Source of the DNA: Alphaproteobacteria bacterium
GTDB lineage: Bacteria > Pseudomonadota > Alphaproteobacteria > Rhodospirillales > Rhodospirillaceae
Assembly: GCA_003246625.1 (NCBI GenBank)
Contig: QJZR01000007.1
Location: forward strand, 32,667 to 96,666
DNA length: 64,000 bases
Direction of reading: 5' to 3'
Part shown: piece by piece, positions 7,923 to 17,690 of the stretch
How the letters are laid out: the number at the start of each line of letters is the position of its first letter
Position numbering within the stretch: the stretch's first letter is position 1
Notes under the pieces: generated by a model
What the model saw: the letters and a program-made list of their open reading frames with translations, nothing else
Database searches by the model: none
What the model was told of the DNA's origin: nothing
Made by a program: the position numbers and the translations under genes

Positions 7923-9530
7923 ATGTTGCGTTGGGCCGGTTATGCGACGGTGACGATTCCCGGGGCGATTCTCTGCGCCGGGGCGCTCGGCATGGCGGCC
8001 CTGGCGGTTCACGCCCGCCGCCGTCCCGATTTTCCCGGCCGTCCGGAATTCGTCAGGATGATGCTGGCCTCCGTCTGGTGGTCGGTCGCGGCGGCGTTCG
8101 AGAACTTCGCCCTGGCGCCGGAAAGCAAGGTCTTCTGGGCGGAAATGGCCTGGCCCGGCATCGTCGCCATGCCGACCTTCTGGGCGATGTTCATCTGGAT
8201 CTATTGCCGGGGCGAACGGGGGCTGCGCAGCCCCCTGATCCGCGCCGTGGCCTGGGGGTTGCCGCCGATCGCCTGGGGGCTGGCCCTCAGCAACGACCTG
8301 CATCACCAGATCTATCGCACCGCGACGCCGATGGGGGACGCACCCGGCGCGCCGATTCTGTACGAACACGGTCCGCTGTTCTTCGTCATCGTCGCGTTCT
8401 GCTATTTCTGCCTGCTGTTCGGCCTGCTGGCGACCATCGCCGCGGCGCAATGGGCGCCGAGCGCGCATCGCCGCCGTTACCTTTGGCTGCTGGTGGCGGC
8501 GGTGATTCCGTGTTTCAGCAATATCGGCTACATCAGCGGCGCGTTCTATCTGTTCGGTTTCGATCCGACGCCGTTCTGCTTTCTTTTCACCGGCAGCGTG
8601 TTCTTCTGGCTGGTGGAGCGCCGCCGCCTGTTTTCGTTCCTGCCGGTCGCCCTGCGTCCGTTGCTCGACGGCCTGCCCGACGCGGTTCTGGTGCTCGACG
8701 ACGACGGCACGGTGGTGGAGGCCAACGCCGCCGCCCTGCCGCTGGCCACGGCGGACGGGGCCTCCCCGGTCGGCCGCCCCCTGCTTCCGGCGCTGGCCGA
8801 GGCCCTGGCGCCGCTGCTGCGGCAGGACGCGGCGGAGGTGGAGGGCGAGCTTTGCCTCGGCCTCGGCGACCGCAGCCACGAGGTCCGCATCCGCCCCTTG
8901 CAGCACGCGGGCCACCGGCTGGGCCGGATGCTGGTGCTGAAGGACATCACCCGCCGCAAGGAAGCCGAACGCCGCTTGACCGAGGAACTGAAGGCCAACC
9001 GCGCCTTGCAGGAACGGTTGCGCGACCAGGCCAACCGCGACCTCCTCACCGGGCTGCGCAACCGCAACTTCCTGCAAGGCGCGCGGGACGCCCTGCTGGC
9101 CGAGGTCCGCGCCGGGCACGGCCCTCTGGCGGCGGTGATGATCGACCTCGACCACTTCAAGCAATTGAACGACACCTGGGGGCATCCGGTGGGCGACGCC
9201 TGCCTGCGCGCCACCGCCCATTTCCTGGAAGGCCGGGTCCGTCACGACGACCTGATCGTCCGCATCGGCGGCGAGGAGATCCTGGTGCTGCTGCCGCTGA
9301 CCTCGGCGCAGCAGGCGGCGTCCGGGGTCGAACGCTGGCGCGCCGACTATTGCGCGCAACCGATGATCCTGCAGGGGCAGGCGGTGGGGGTCAGCTTCTC
9401 GGCGGGCGTCGCCGAGTGTTCCGCCGCCGACGCGGATTGGGATCAGCTGATCCTGCGCGCCGACCAGGCGCTGTACCGGGCCAAGGGCGGCGGACGGAAC
9501 CGCGTCTGCGTCTGGCGGCACCAGGACTGA
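7923..9530 (+). CDS. Membrane-bound diguanylate cyclase with 7TM and PAS domains
   Basis: This 535-residue protein makes the second messenger cyclic di-GMP. Residues 1-235 contain about seven hydrophobic segments and look like the 7TM sensor region of histidine kinases (N-terminal 7TM type). A PAS-like domain follows (LDGLPDAVLVLDDDGTVVEANAAA), then a GGDEF domain. The active-site motif is GGEE at residues 449-452, the enzymatically competent form. The product-inhibition I-site RxxD is present as RHDD five residues before it. The real start is the ATG at 7923. An unusual palindromic terminator follows the stop. What it senses is unknown. Confidence 0.9.
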   Translation: MLRWAGYATVTIPGAILCAGALGMAALAVHARRRPDFPGRPEFVRMMLASVWWSVAAAFENFALAPESKVFWAEMAWPGIVAMPTFWAMFIWIYCRGERGLRSPLIRAVAWGLPPIAWGLALSNDLHHQIYRTATPMGDAPGAPILYEHGPLFFVIVAFCYFCLLFGLLATIAAAQWAPSAHRRRYLWLLVAAVIPCFSNIGYISGAFYLFGFDPTPFCFLFTGSVFFWLVERRRLFSFLPVALRPLLDGLPDAVLVLDDDGTVVEANAAALPLATADGASPVGRPLLPALAEALAPLLRQDAAEVEGELCLGLGDRSHEVRIRPLQHAGHRLGRMLVLKDITRRKEAERRLTEELKANRALQERLRDQANRDLLTGLRNRNFLQGARDALLAEVRAGHGPLAAVMIDLDHFKQLNDTWGHPVGDACLRATAHFLEGRVRHDDLIVRIGGEEILVLLPLTSAQQAASGVERWRADYCAQPMILQGQAVGVSFSAGVAECSAADADWDQLILRADQALYRAKGGGRNRVCVWRHQD

Positions 9531-9553
9531 CGCCGCCGCGGTCTTCAGATACG

Positions 9554-9584
9554 AAAAGGCCGCCCCATGGGGCGGCCCTTTGCC
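9554..9584. terminator. Bidirectional terminator between the cyclase and the chemoreceptor
   Basis: GGCCGCCCCATGGGGCGGCC (9558-9577) is a perfect 20-base palindrome with AAAA before it and CTTT after it, so it can end transcription from both convergent genes. The same palindrome occurs again at 11903-11922 on the other side of the chemoreceptor gene. Confidence 0.75.
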
Positions 9585-9600
9585 GTTGGCGGGGGCCGTG

Positions 9601-11778
9601 TCAGTTGGTTCTGACCTTGCCCAGGAAGCCGTTGAGGGCGGTTTGCAGGTTGCCGACTTCTCCCGACAGTTCCGTGGCGATGCCCAGCAGTTCCTTGGCG
9701 GTTTCGCCCGAGCGTTCCGCCGCGGCGCGGACGGTGTCGATGGTGGAGGAAACATCGTGGGTTCCCTGTGCCGCCTCGCCGACGTTGCGGGCGATTTCCT
9801 GCGTGGCGGCGCCCTGTTCCTCCATCGCCGAGGCGATGGTCGTGGAGATTTCGTTGATGCGGCCGATCACGGTGCCGATGTTTTGGATGACTTGCGCGGT
9901 TTCCTTGGTGACCCGCTGCATGTCGTCGACTTGGGTGCTGATCTGTTCGGTCGCCTTGGCGGTCTGGTTGGCCAGGTTCTTCACCTCGCCCGCGACCACC
10001 GCGAAGCCCTTGCCCGCGTCGCCCGCGCGCGCCGCCTCGATCGTGGCGTTGAGGGCCAGCAGGTTGGTCTGGTTGGCGATGTCGGTGATCAGGTTGACGA
10101 CCTCGCCGATTTTCTCGGCGGCGGAGGTCATCCCCAGGACCTGTTCGTTCGCCTGCGCGGCGGTTTTGACCGCGTCGTCGGCAATCTGCGCCGAGGTCGA
10201 AACCTGCTGGCCGATTTCCCGGATGGACGCCGACAGTTCCTCTGTGGCCGAGGCCACGGTCTGGACGTTGGCGCTGGCCTGTTCCGCCGCCGCAGCGACG
10301 CTGCTGGCTTGTTCGGTCGTTTGCGTCGCCGTGTCGTTCATGATCTGGGCGGCGTTGGTCATTCGCGTCACGGCTTCCGTCACCTGGAAAACCACCTGGC
10401 TGACGCTGGCGTCCAGGTCGTCGGCCAGGGCCAGCATGGTCTGGCGGCGCGTCGCCTCCGCCGCGGCCTGATCGGCGGCCCGTTGAGCCAGGGAGCTCTT
10501 CAGGTCTTCAAGCATCTTACGGAGCGCGTTGGCCAGGCTTCCGACTTCGTCCTTGAGGTCGACGTCGAGGGTTTGTTCGAAATCTCCGCGGGCGATGCCC
10601 TCGGCGAATTCGGCGCTGGCCCGGATCGGCTTGGCGATGCCGCCCGCAAGGAACCACATGATCGCCATGCCCGCCGCGGCGACCAACAGGCCGACCGCGA
10701 CCTGCCAGAACACGGCGCTGGTGTTGCGGGATTCGAGTTCCGCGGACAAGGCGGTCGCCTCGGCCAGAAGAACCGACTGGGGAATTTGGATCAGCACCGA
10801 CCAGGACTTCCCGGTATCCCCCAGCGGAATCGGCGAAAACACCCGCATGGTGCCGGTTTTCTCGTCGTTGAGGACCGCGGCCTTGCCGGCCTGGATGATC
10901 TTAAGGTCTTCCTGCCAGGAAGGGCTGATGGCGGATGCGGACGAGCCGATCATCTCGGGCTTGCCGCTGTGGGCGACCACCAGGCCGAGGTCGCTGAGAA
11001 TCAGGACCTCGTTCTTGCCGCCGAAAATCGACTGGCTGACCTTGTGCGTCAGCTTTTCGATGAAGCTGAGGTCGTAATCGGCGCCCGCCACCCCGGCGAA
11101 CTTGCCGTTGACCATGATCGGCGCGGACATCGTCGCCAGGAACACGTTCCGGCCCTGGACCACGTAAGGCAACGGCCCCAGGACGCTGGGCTTGCCGGTT
11201 TCGCGGGGGCCGATGAACCAGCCCCCCTTCATCACGCCGTTGGCGTGCAGGTCGCGGCTTTCGTACTCGACCAGGGGCTGAAGGCCTTCTTTTCCGTCCT
11301 GGCGCGTCCAATACGACAGGAACCTGCCGGTTTCGTCGGTGCCCAGGTCGCGCCGTCCGCGAAAGGCCGCGTCGTTGCCGTCGATCGCGTTGGGCATCCA
11401 GGCCGAATAGGTGCCGTTGAAGCTGTCGTTGCTTTTCAGAACGCGGTGCAGGATGTCGTTGATCTGCCCCCGGCGCTGACCGGCGGCAGCCGACGCGGAC
11501 TCCTTTTCCTCCGCGATTTTGGCGAAGACGTCGGCCATGGTCTGCGCGGTGGTCAGCGCCGCTTCCAGATCGGAACGGATCAGACCGCTTTGCGAAGCGC
11601 CGATTCCTTGGGCGATTTCCTTGCCCTTCTGCTCCAGGACGGCGGAGGTTCTGTCGGCGACCAGGGTGGCGTTACGGCTGGCGGTGACGACGCTGAAACC
11701 GACCAGTGCGATCGCTGTGCCGAACAGGGAGAGCCCCGCCAGAGTGGCGATTTTTGTTTGGATCGACGAAAAATTCAA
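9601..11778 (-). CDS. Methyl-accepting chemotaxis protein with dCache sensor
   Basis: The receptor (725 residues from the TTG at 11778) carries an N-terminal membrane segment (ATLAGLSLFGTAIALVGF), a large extracellular dCache-type domain (around YSAWMPNAIDGND to VVAHSGKPEMIG), a second membrane segment (VAVGLLVAAAGMAIMWFLAGG), HAMP, and a cytoplasmic signalling hairpin with GKGFAVVAGEVKNLANQTAK. It signals through CheA/CheW. The TTG start has GGGAG about ten bases upstream and gives the common beginning (M)NFSSIQTKIATLAG. An upstream in-frame ATG at 11850 has no ribosome site but cannot be excluded. No C-terminal CheR-binding pentapeptide is visible. The ligand is unknown; dCache receptors often bind amino acids or small organic acids. 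Confidence 0.9.
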   Translation of the reverse strand: MNFSSIQTKIATLAGLSLFGTAIALVGFSVVTASRNATLVADRTSAVLEQKGKEIAQGIGASQSGLIRSDLEAALTTAQTMADVFAKIAEEKESASAAAGQRRGQINDILHRVLKSNDSFNGTYSAWMPNAIDGNDAAFRGRRDLGTDETGRFLSYWTRQDGKEGLQPLVEYESRDLHANGVMKGGWFIGPRETGKPSVLGPLPYVVQGRNVFLATMSAPIMVNGKFAGVAGADYDLSFIEKLTHKVSQSIFGGKNEVLILSDLGLVVAHSGKPEMIGSSASAISPSWQEDLKIIQAGKAAVLNDEKTGTMRVFSPIPLGDTGKSWSVLIQIPQSVLLAEATALSAELESRNTSAVFWQVAVGLLVAAAGMAIMWFLAGGIAKPIRASAEFAEGIARGDFEQTLDVDLKDEVGSLANALRKMLEDLKSSLAQRAADQAAAEATRRQTMLALADDLDASVSQVVFQVTEAVTRMTNAAQIMNDTATQTTEQASSVAAAAEQASANVQTVASATEELSASIREIGQQVSTSAQIADDAVKTAAQANEQVLGMTSAAEKIGEVVNLITDIANQTNLLALNATIEAARAGDAGKGFAVVAGEVKNLANQTAKATEQISTQVDDMQRVTKETAQVIQNIGTVIGRINEISTTIASAMEEQGAATQEIARNVGEAAQGTHDVSSTIDTVRAAAERSGETAKELLGIATELSGEVGNLQTALNGFLGKVRTN

Positions 11779-11899
11779 TTCGCGGTTCTCCCGATTGTAC
11801 GCGTGGGGGAGGGTGTTGCCCCTCTCCCCTTGAAAGGTGGAGATTTCCATAAAAATATAAAGGTTATGTGTCGCGAATTGGGTTTCGTCGGAAACGGCA

Positions 11900-11925
11900 A
11901 AGGGCCGCCCCATGGGGCGGCCCTT
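11900..11925. terminator. Palindromic terminator downstream of cysK
   Basis: A perfect 26-base palindrome (arms AAGGGCCGCCCCA / TGGGGCGGCCCTT) lies 23 bases past the cysK stop on the minus strand and before the chemoreceptor start. Its central 20 bases are identical to the terminator at 9558-9577. It should stop cysK transcripts from entering the chemoreceptor gene. Confidence 0.7.
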
Positions 11926-11948
11926 CGCTTTCGCCGGGAAGGGGGAAA

Positions 11949-12905
11949 TCAGGCCTCGATGCCCTCGAACAGGGCGGAGGAAAGATAGCGTTCCCCGGCG
12001 TCGGGCAGAATGACGACGATGGTCTTGCCGGCGAAGGCCGGGTCGGCGGCCAGGCGGGCGGCGGCGGCGGCGGCGGCGCCCGAGGAGATTCCGGCCAGGA
12101 TGCCTTCCTCCCGTCCCAGGCGGCGGGCGAATTCGACCGCCTCGTCGTTGCCGATCCGCTCCACCCGGTCGATCAGCGAGGTGTCCAGGGTTTCGGGGAT
12201 GAACCCGGCGCCGATGCCCTGAATCTTGTGCGGGCCGGGTTGCAGCGTCTGGCCCGCCAGGAACTGGCCGATCACCGGGCTGGATTCGGGTTCCACCGCC
12301 ACGGTGGCGATGGCCTTGCCCTTGGTCTTCTTGATGAAGCGCGAGATGCCGGTGATGGTGCCGCCGGTGCCGACGCCGGAAACCAGGGCGTCGACGGCGC
12401 CGTCGGTGTCGTCCCAAATCTCCGGGCCGGTGGTCGCCTCGTGAATCGCCGGGTTGGCCGGGTTCTTGAACTGCTGCGGCAGGTAATAGCGCTTGGGGTC
12501 GGCGGCGGCGATTTCCTCCGCCCGGCGCACCGCGCCCGCCATTCCCTCGGCGCCGGGGGTGAGGATCAGTTCCGCCCCCAGGAACTTCAGCACGCGGCGG
12601 CGTTCCAGGCTCATCGTTTCGGGCATCAGCAGGGTCAGCTTGTAGCCCTTGGCCGCCGCGACATAGGCCAGCGCGATGCCGGTGTTGCCCGAGGTCGGCT
12701 CGACGATTTCCACGCCGGGGCGCAGCAGCCCCTTCTTTTCCGCGTCCCAGACCAGGGCGGCGCCCAGGCGGCACTTCACCGAGTACGAGGGGTTGCGTCC
12801 CTCGACCTTCGCCAGAACCGTCGCGGCGCCGGGGGCGACGCGGTTAAGGCGGACCAGGGGGGTGTGGCCGATGGACTGGGCGTTGTCGGTGAAAATGCGG
12901 CTCAT
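11949..12905 (-). CDS. cysK: Cysteine synthase A (O-acetylserine sulfhydrylase)
   Basis: CysK makes cysteine from O-acetylserine and sulfide with pyridoxal phosphate. The 318-residue protein begins with [19 protein letters not shown]. The PLP lysine is in [14 protein letters not shown], the substrate loop is [16 protein letters not shown], and the phosphate loop is [13 protein letters not shown]. The motif around the lysine reads YSVKCRLG, where most CysK have FSVKDR; the D-to-C difference is unusual but also seen in the CysK/CysM group. A plausible sigma70-type promoter lies about 40-65 bases upstream. The metB-type gene nearby belongs to the same sulfur amino acid network. Confidence 0.93.
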   Translation of the reverse strand: MSRIFTDNAQSIGHTPLVRLNRVAPGAATVLAKVEGRNPSYSVKCRLGAALVWDAEKKGLLRPGVEIVEPTSGNTGIALAYVAAAKGYKLTLLMPETMSLERRRVLKFLGAELILTPGAEGMAGAVRRAEEIAAADPKRYYLPQQFKNPANPAIHEATTGPEIWDDTDGAVDALVSGVGTGGTITGISRFIKKTKGKAIATVAVEPESSPVIGQFLAGQTLQPGPHKIQGIGAGFIPETLDTSLIDRVERIGNDEAVEFARRLGREEGILAGISSGAAAAAAARLAADPAFAGKTIVVILPDAGERYLSSALFEGIEA

Positions 12906-12943
12906 GATGGGTGTCCCGTCATCGATGTTGTGTCCTGGAGTGG

Positions 12944-12972
12944 GAAATAACCCCTATTTCACATTTCGTCAA
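12944..12972 (-). promoter_or_regulatory. Candidate cysK promoter
   Basis: On the minus strand TTGACG (12967-12972) is separated by 17 bases from TATTTC (12944-12949), a sigma70-like pair. The adjoining 12970-13015 is very AT-rich (upstream-element-like). GAAATA and TATTTC at 12944-12960 form a small dyad that could be an operator. The gap 12906-13218 otherwise holds repeat copy B and no gene. Confidence 0.4.
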
Positions 12973-13030
12973 TAGAAATAATTTTATATAACATATAAAA
13001 AATGTATAAATAGGAAAAGGGCCAAGGGGA

Positions 13031-13221
13031 AGGCCGGGCCCTGCCCGGACCCGCAAAGGGGCTTAGCCCCTTTGATCCCATGAGGTTTGTTTTTGCGCGT
13101 AGCGCGATAAGACGATCACGCGGCGTGATGGATGATTGCCGCTGACGCGGCGAAAAAAGGAATGGGGTTCTAGGGGCCTTTCGGCCCCTAGCGGGTCCGG
13201 GCGGCGCCCGGTCCGGTTTTA
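13031..13221. repeat. Dispersed palindromic intergenic repeat, copy B
   Basis: This copy lies between cysK and the metB-type gene. The core (13090-13157) is in the opposite orientation to copy A: TTTTTGCGC..GCGC, then a perfect ATCACGCGGCGTGAT dyad, then TTGCCGC..GCGGCGAAAAA. It is framed by GATCCCAT and AATGGGGTT. The right arm GGGTCCGG..CCGGTTTTA supplies the TAA stop of the metB-type gene (13219-13221). Confidence 0.85.
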
Positions 13222-14385
13222 CCCGATGGCGCGGAACGCCGCCTTCAGCGCCCGTTTCAGGTCGGCGGCGTCTTCCAGTCCCACCGACACCCGCAGCAAG
13301 CCGCCGGTGATTCCCGCCACCGCGCGGGCCTGCGGGTCCATCGCGGCGTGGGTCATCGTCGCCGGATGGGCGATCAGGGTTTCGAACCCGCCGAGGGATT
13401 CGGCCAGGCTGAACGGCGCGCCGGGGCGGGTGAGGGCCTCGACGAAGGGTTCGGCGGCGGCGGCGTCGGCCAGCTCGAAGGAGAGCATCGCGCCGAACCC
13501 CGTCTGCTGCCGCTTCGCCAGGGCGTGGCCGGGGTGGCCGGGCAGGCCGGGGTAATGGACGCGCGCCACGACGGGCTGGGCGTCCAGGAACTTCGCCAGC
13601 ACCCCGGCGGTCTTACCCTGCGCGGCGATGCGCAGGTGCAGGGTGCGCAGGCCGCGCAGCACCAGCCAACTGTCGAACGGCGCGCCGGTGACGCCGGTGG
13701 CGTTGGCGTGGGCGGCCAGTTCCTCGTGCAGTTGCGGGGTCTTCGCCACCACGGCGCCGCCGACCACGTCGGAGTGGCCGTTGACGTACTTGGTCAGCGA
13801 GTGGACCACCACGTCCGCCCCCAGGGCGAGCGGCCGTTGCAAGGCGGGGGAGAGGAAGGTGTTGTCGGCGACGACCAGGGCCCCCGCCGCGTGCGCCCGC
13901 GCCGCCACCGCCGCGATGTCGGTGATCCGCAGAAGCGGGTTGCTGGGGGTCTCGATCAGCACCAGGCGCGGCGGCTCGGCGAAGGCCGCGTCCAGGGCGG
14001 CGGGGTCGGTCAGGTCGGCGAAGCGGACGCGCAGGTGCCCCTTCGCCGCGCGGGTGCACAGCAGGCGGTGGGTGCCGCCATAGCAATCGTGGGGCGCCAG
14101 GACCAGGTCCCCCGCCCGGCACAGGCCGAAGGCGAGGTCCAGGGCGGCCATGCCGGTGGCGGTGATCACCGCGCCCGCGCCGCCCTCCAGCTCGGCCAGG
14201 GCGTCGGCCAGGGCGTCGCGCGTCGGGTTGCCGCTGCGGGTGTAGTCGTAGGTGCGCTTGGCGTCGAACCCGGCGAAGGCGAAGTTGCTGGACATCACGA
14301 TGGACGGGGTGATCGCGCCGAACGCGGCGTCGGCGTCGATGCCCGCGCGGGCGGCGGCGGTACGGGGGGAACGGAATTTCGGCAT
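13219..14385 (-). CDS. metB: Cystathionine gamma-synthase / trans-sulfuration PLP enzyme (MetB type)
   Basis: This 388-residue protein is a Cys/Met metabolism PLP enzyme (fold type I). The PLP lysine is in VVHSLTKYVNGHSDVVGG, the substrate region is ETPSNPLLRITDI, and the N-terminal YDYTRSGNPTRDALADALAELE is characteristic. It would join an activated homoserine to cysteine or sulfide in methionine synthesis. Cystathionine gamma-synthase is the best reading; O-succinylhomoserine sulfhydrylase or cystathionine gamma-lyase cannot be ruled out from sequence alone. The ATG at 14385 has GCAGGAG nine bases upstream. A SAM-II-like riboswitch 118 bases upstream supports a methionine-synthesis role. 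The stop codon is part of repeat copy B. Confidence 0.85.
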   Translation of the reverse strand: MPKFRSPRTAAARAGIDADAAFGAITPSIVMSSNFAFAGFDAKRTYDYTRSGNPTRDALADALAELEGGAGAVITATGMAALDLAFGLCRAGDLVLAPHDCYGGTHRLLCTRAAKGHLRVRFADLTDPAALDAAFAEPPRLVLIETPSNPLLRITDIAAVAARAHAAGALVVADNTFLSPALQRPLALGADVVVHSLTKYVNGHSDVVGGAVVAKTPQLHEELAAHANATGVTGAPFDSWLVLRGLRTLHLRIAAQGKTAGVLAKFLDAQPVVARVHYPGLPGHPGHALAKRQQTGFGAMLSFELADAAAAEPFVEALTRPGAPFSLAESLGGFETLIAHPATMTHAAMDPQARAVAGITGGLLRVSVGLEDAADLKRALKAAFRAIG

Positions 14386-14502
14386 CTGCGGTCTCCTGCG
14401 GTTGGGCGAGGGGCCCCGAAGACCGGATATGGGGAGGAACGGAAACGATTCGAGCCTCCAAACGCATGCGGCCTTTCGGGACCACATCGCCGGGAAGCTC
14501 TG

Positions 14503-14558
14503 TGGCGCTTTAGCGTTTGGTCTCGCGGTCGCAAGCTGCACCCATCAAATCCCGCGGG
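14503..14558 (-). promoter_or_regulatory. SAM-II-type riboswitch upstream of metB
   Basis: On the minus strand, stem P1 is CGCGG (14552-14556) paired with CCGCG (14524-14528). Between and after these lie the conserved SAM-II signatures GATTTGA, CTTGC and GCTAAA (14509-14514). GGTGC in the loop can pair with GCGCC just after GCTAAA, which makes the expected H-type pseudoknot. SAM-II aptamers control methionine genes in alphaproteobacteria. A likely switch is also visible: CCAAACGC (complement of 14513-14520, using the first two bases of GCTAAA) can pair with GCGTTTGG (complement of 14458-14465), so ligand binding and this helix exclude each other. The rest of the 14386-14789 gap holds the leader and presumably two divergent promoters. 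Confidence 0.75.
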
Positions 14559-14789
14559 CCCGTCGCGGTGGGCCATGCCGTGAATTGACGATTCGCAAAT
14601 TCACGCCCGCACGTCAAGAGGGAAAAACCGGCCGGGGCACGATTCCGGAAAATGCCGACGGGAAGCCGGGAAGGCGGGCTTCTCAAGCCGGGGGGAAACC
14701 CCAAATTGAAGAAGGTGCGGCGCGGTTTCCTCGGGCGCCGTCCGGCGCGCGGACAGGGCGGCCGGGGTTCGAAGACAAGGAGCCTGCGG

Positions 14790-17690
14790 ATGAAGAGCTT
14801 TCGGACGGCGATCAAGTATGTCCTGCCCTTTCTCGCCGCCGTGGCGTTGTCCGTGTTCGGCACGTTCGGCGTGCTGAAGCCCGCGATCAAGGACTATATG
14901 CTCCGCCAGAAGAAGGAAGAGCTGAGCACCCTGGTCGGTTCCTTCATGTCGACGATCGAAAGCCTTCACCAGCTTGAATTGAAGGGGGAATTGTCGCGCG
15001 CCGACGCGCAGGAACGGGCGGTTCGGATCATCATGTCGGTCCGCTATGGCGACAAGGGCAAGGATTACGCCTGGGTCAGCGATTACCAAGCGCGCCTGAT
15101 CGCGCACCCCTATCGCAACGAACTGCTCGGCCAATCCCTCTGGGACTACAAGGATCCCGATGGCGTCCTGGTTTTCAGGCGATTTTCCCTCGATTCGGAA
15201 AAAACCGGCGAGGCCTTCCTGGTCTACAGGTGGCAACTGCACGACGACAAGGACCGCATCGTTCCCAAGCTGTCCCTGGTCAAACGGTACCAGCCGTGGG
15301 GATGGATCGTCGGCACCGGCGTCTACATCGAGGACATCGAGCGGGACAGCCGCGAAATCAGCCGCAAGTTCCTGATCGCGGGTTGGTCGATGCTTTCCTT
15401 CGTTCTGGCCCTGTTCGGCGTGTCGTCGTGGCAGGCGATCGTCAACGCGCGGCGGGTCCGGGCCAGCGAGGAACTGTTGCAGGGGGTGTTCGACCAGGCG
15501 GTGCAGTGGATCGCGGTCCTCGACACCCAGGGCCGGTTGCAGCGGATCAACCAGACGGCCATGGATTGGTGCGGCGTGCGGCCCGCCGACGTGGCCGGGC
15601 GCTGGTTCTGGGAAACCCCCTGGTGGGTGGGGGCGAGGAACGAAGGCGCCCGCCTGCGCCAGGCCGTCGAGGCCGCGGCGCGGGGCGAAGCTTCCTGCTT
15701 CGAAAGCATGCACGTCAACCCGGCGTCCCTGAAGATCATCGAATATCACGTCACGCCGCTGCGGAATCCCCAGGGCGAGGTGGTCAACGTTCTGGTCCTG
15801 GGAAACGAGGTCACCGAGCTTAAGAACGCGGAAAGAAAGCTGCTGTCGATCAACAAGAACCTTGGGGAACTTGTGGAACACCGGACGATGGAGTTGCAGC
15901 AGGCGAAGGAGGTCGCGGAACGGGCCAGTTTGGCGAAGGGGCAGTTCCTCGCCAACATGAGCCACGAAATCCGCACGCCGATGAACGCGATTATCGGCTA
16001 CCTCAACCTGATTCTCGATTCGTCGGATCTGAGCCAGGGGGTTCGCGGCCATGTGGAGATCGTCTCCCGCTCCGCCCGTTCCCTGTTGCAGATTTTGAAC
16101 GATATCCTCGACATCAGCAAAATCGAGGCCGGGAAGATGGTCCTCGACGCCGAAAGCTTCGTGCCGCGCCAGGTGGTCGACGACGTCTCGGCGACCTTCG
16201 CCTTCGACGCCAGGAAAAAAGGCCTGAAGTTCACCGTGGAATACGACGACGGGCTGCCCCCGTGCGTGATGGGGGACCGTGTCCGGTTGCGGCAGGTTCT
16301 GGTCAACCTGGTCGGCAACGCGGTGAAGTTCACCGAGAAGGGCAGCGTCGCCATCTCCGTCGAACGGGACGAAGGCGACCGCATCCGTTTCTCGGTGAAG
16401 GACACCGGCATCGGCATTCCCGCCGACAAGATTCAGACCATCCTCGAACCCTTCACCCAGGCCGACGTCACGACGACGCGCCGGTTCGGCGGCACCGGAT
16501 TGGGAACGACGATCGCCTCCCAGCTGGTGCAGCTGATGGGGGGCGAGCTCGGTATCGAGAGCGAGCCGGGCCAGGGAAGCGTCTTCTGGTTTGCGCTTCC
16601 CCTTCCGGCCGCCCCCTGCGTGTCGGCGCTTGCCGGGGACGGCGTGGAGGCGTCGGCCTTCACGGACCGGCGGGCGTTCAACGTTCTGCTGGCCGAGGAC
16701 ATCGACGAAAACGCCGAACTCGCCCGCCTTCGCCTCGAATCCGAGGGGCACGCCGTGACGCGGGTCGGCAACGGCCGGGAGGCCGTCGAGGCGGTGAAGG
16801 GCGGCGGCTTCGACCTGGTCCTGATGGACGTGCAGATGCCGGAAATGGACGGCGTGGCGGCCGCCAAGGCGATCCGCCGCCTCGATTCCGCCCAGCGGGA
16901 GATTCCCATCCTGGCGTTGACCGCCAGCATCATGCCCGAGGACAAGGCGCGCTGCCGGGACGCGGGGATGAACGCGGTGGTCGCCAAGCCCATCGACTTC
17001 GCCGAGCTCTTCTCGGCGATGCGGCGGGCGGTGCCGTTGACCCGGGGACGGGACCGGCAGGCCGCCGCGCCGCCGCCGTGTTCGCCCCTTGCGGATTTCC
17101 CCGCCGTTCGCGGGGTCGACGTCGCCGCCGGTCTGGCCATGTGGGGGGACGACGTCGCCTATCGGCGCGCCCTGTGTTCGTTCGCGGACAAGAACGCCGA
17201 CGTGGTCGACGCGATCCGGGATAAACTCGCCCATGGCGACGAGGCGCAGGCCCGCCGCGCCGTGCATGCGCTGAAGGGCGTCCTCGGCAACTTGGCGTTC
17301 ACCTCGGCCTATGACCTGGCCGTCCGGCTGAACGCGCAGGTCAAGGAAGCCCCCGCGTCATCGGCGGATCTGTTGGACTCCCTGGAGGAGGCGTTGCACC
17401 CCGCGTTCTCGGATATCGCCGGACTGAAGACCTGGGACGACGCGGCCTTCGGCATGGACGAAGACGCATCCGGGCGGCGGCTGCCGGTTCTGCGCCAGCT
17501 TCGCGCCGCCCTGGAGACGGACGACCCGGGCGATGCCGAGCAATACCTCGCCGAGCTGGAAACGATGCTGCCGCCGGGAACCCTGCGCGGCGTGGTGCAC
17601 GCCCTGGAGGGGTTCGATTTCGCCGCCGCCAAGGCCGAGACGGAAGCGGTGATCCGGCGTTTCGCCGGACATGACGGGGAAGCAACCTGA
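14790..17690 (+). CDS. Hybrid sensor histidine kinase (Cache-PAS-HisKA-HATPase-REC-HPt)
   Basis: This 966-residue kinase has two N-terminal membrane segments flanking a periplasmic sCache-like domain ([19 protein letters not shown] to [16 protein letters not shown]). A PAS domain follows ([19 protein letters not shown]), then HisKA with phospho-His at residue 392 ([17 protein letters not shown]), HATPase with [13 protein letters not shown] and [13 protein letters not shown] with Asp 680 (VLMDVQMP), and HPt with His 826 ([11 protein letters not shown]). All phosphorelay residues are intact. The ATG at 14790 follows AAGGAG with good spacing. The stop overlaps the next start (TGATG), so the REC-HD-GYP protein downstream is the obvious output partner. 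The DctB-like Cache domain suggests a small organic ligand. Confidence 0.93.
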   Translation: MKSFRTAIKYVLPFLAAVALSVFGTFGVLKPAIKDYMLRQKKEELSTLVGSFMSTIESLHQLELKGELSRADAQERAVRIIMSVRYGDKGKDYAWVSDYQARLIAHPYRNELLGQSLWDYKDPDGVLVFRRFSLDSEKTGEAFLVYRWQLHDDKDRIVPKLSLVKRYQPWGWIVGTGVYIEDIERDSREISRKFLIAGWSMLSFVLALFGVSSWQAIVNARRVRASEELLQGVFDQAVQWIAVLDTQGRLQRINQTAMDWCGVRPADVAGRWFWETPWWVGARNEGARLRQAVEAAARGEASCFESMHVNPASLKIIEYHVTPLRNPQGEVVNVLVLGNEVTELKNAERKLLSINKNLGELVEHRTMELQQAKEVAERASLAKGQFLANMSHEIRTPMNAIIGYLNLILDSSDLSQGVRGHVEIVSRSARSLLQILNDILDISKIEAGKMVLDAESFVPRQVVDDVSATFAFDARKKGLKFTVEYDDGLPPCVMGDRVRLRQVLVNLVGNAVKFTEKGSVAISVERDEGDRIRFSVKDTGIGIPADKIQTILEPFTQADVTTTRRFGGTGLGTTIASQLVQLMGGELGIESEPGQGSVFWFALPLPAAPCVSALAGDGVEASAFTDRRAFNVLLAEDIDENAELARLRLESEGHAVTRVGNGREAVEAVKGGGFDLVLMDVQMPEMDGVAAAKAIRRLDSAQREIPILALTASIMPEDKARCRDAGMNAVVAKPIDFAELFSAMRRAVPLTRGRDRQAAAPPPCSPLADFPAVRGVDVAAGLAMWGDDVAYRRALCSFADKNADVVDAIRDKLAHGDEAQARRAVHALKGVLGNLAFTSAYDLAVRLNAQVKEAPASSADLLDSLEEALHPAFSDIAGLKTWDDAAFGMDEDASGRRLPVLRQLRAALETDDPGDAEQYLAELETMLPPGTLRGVVHALEGFDFAAAKAETEAVIRRFAGHDGEAT

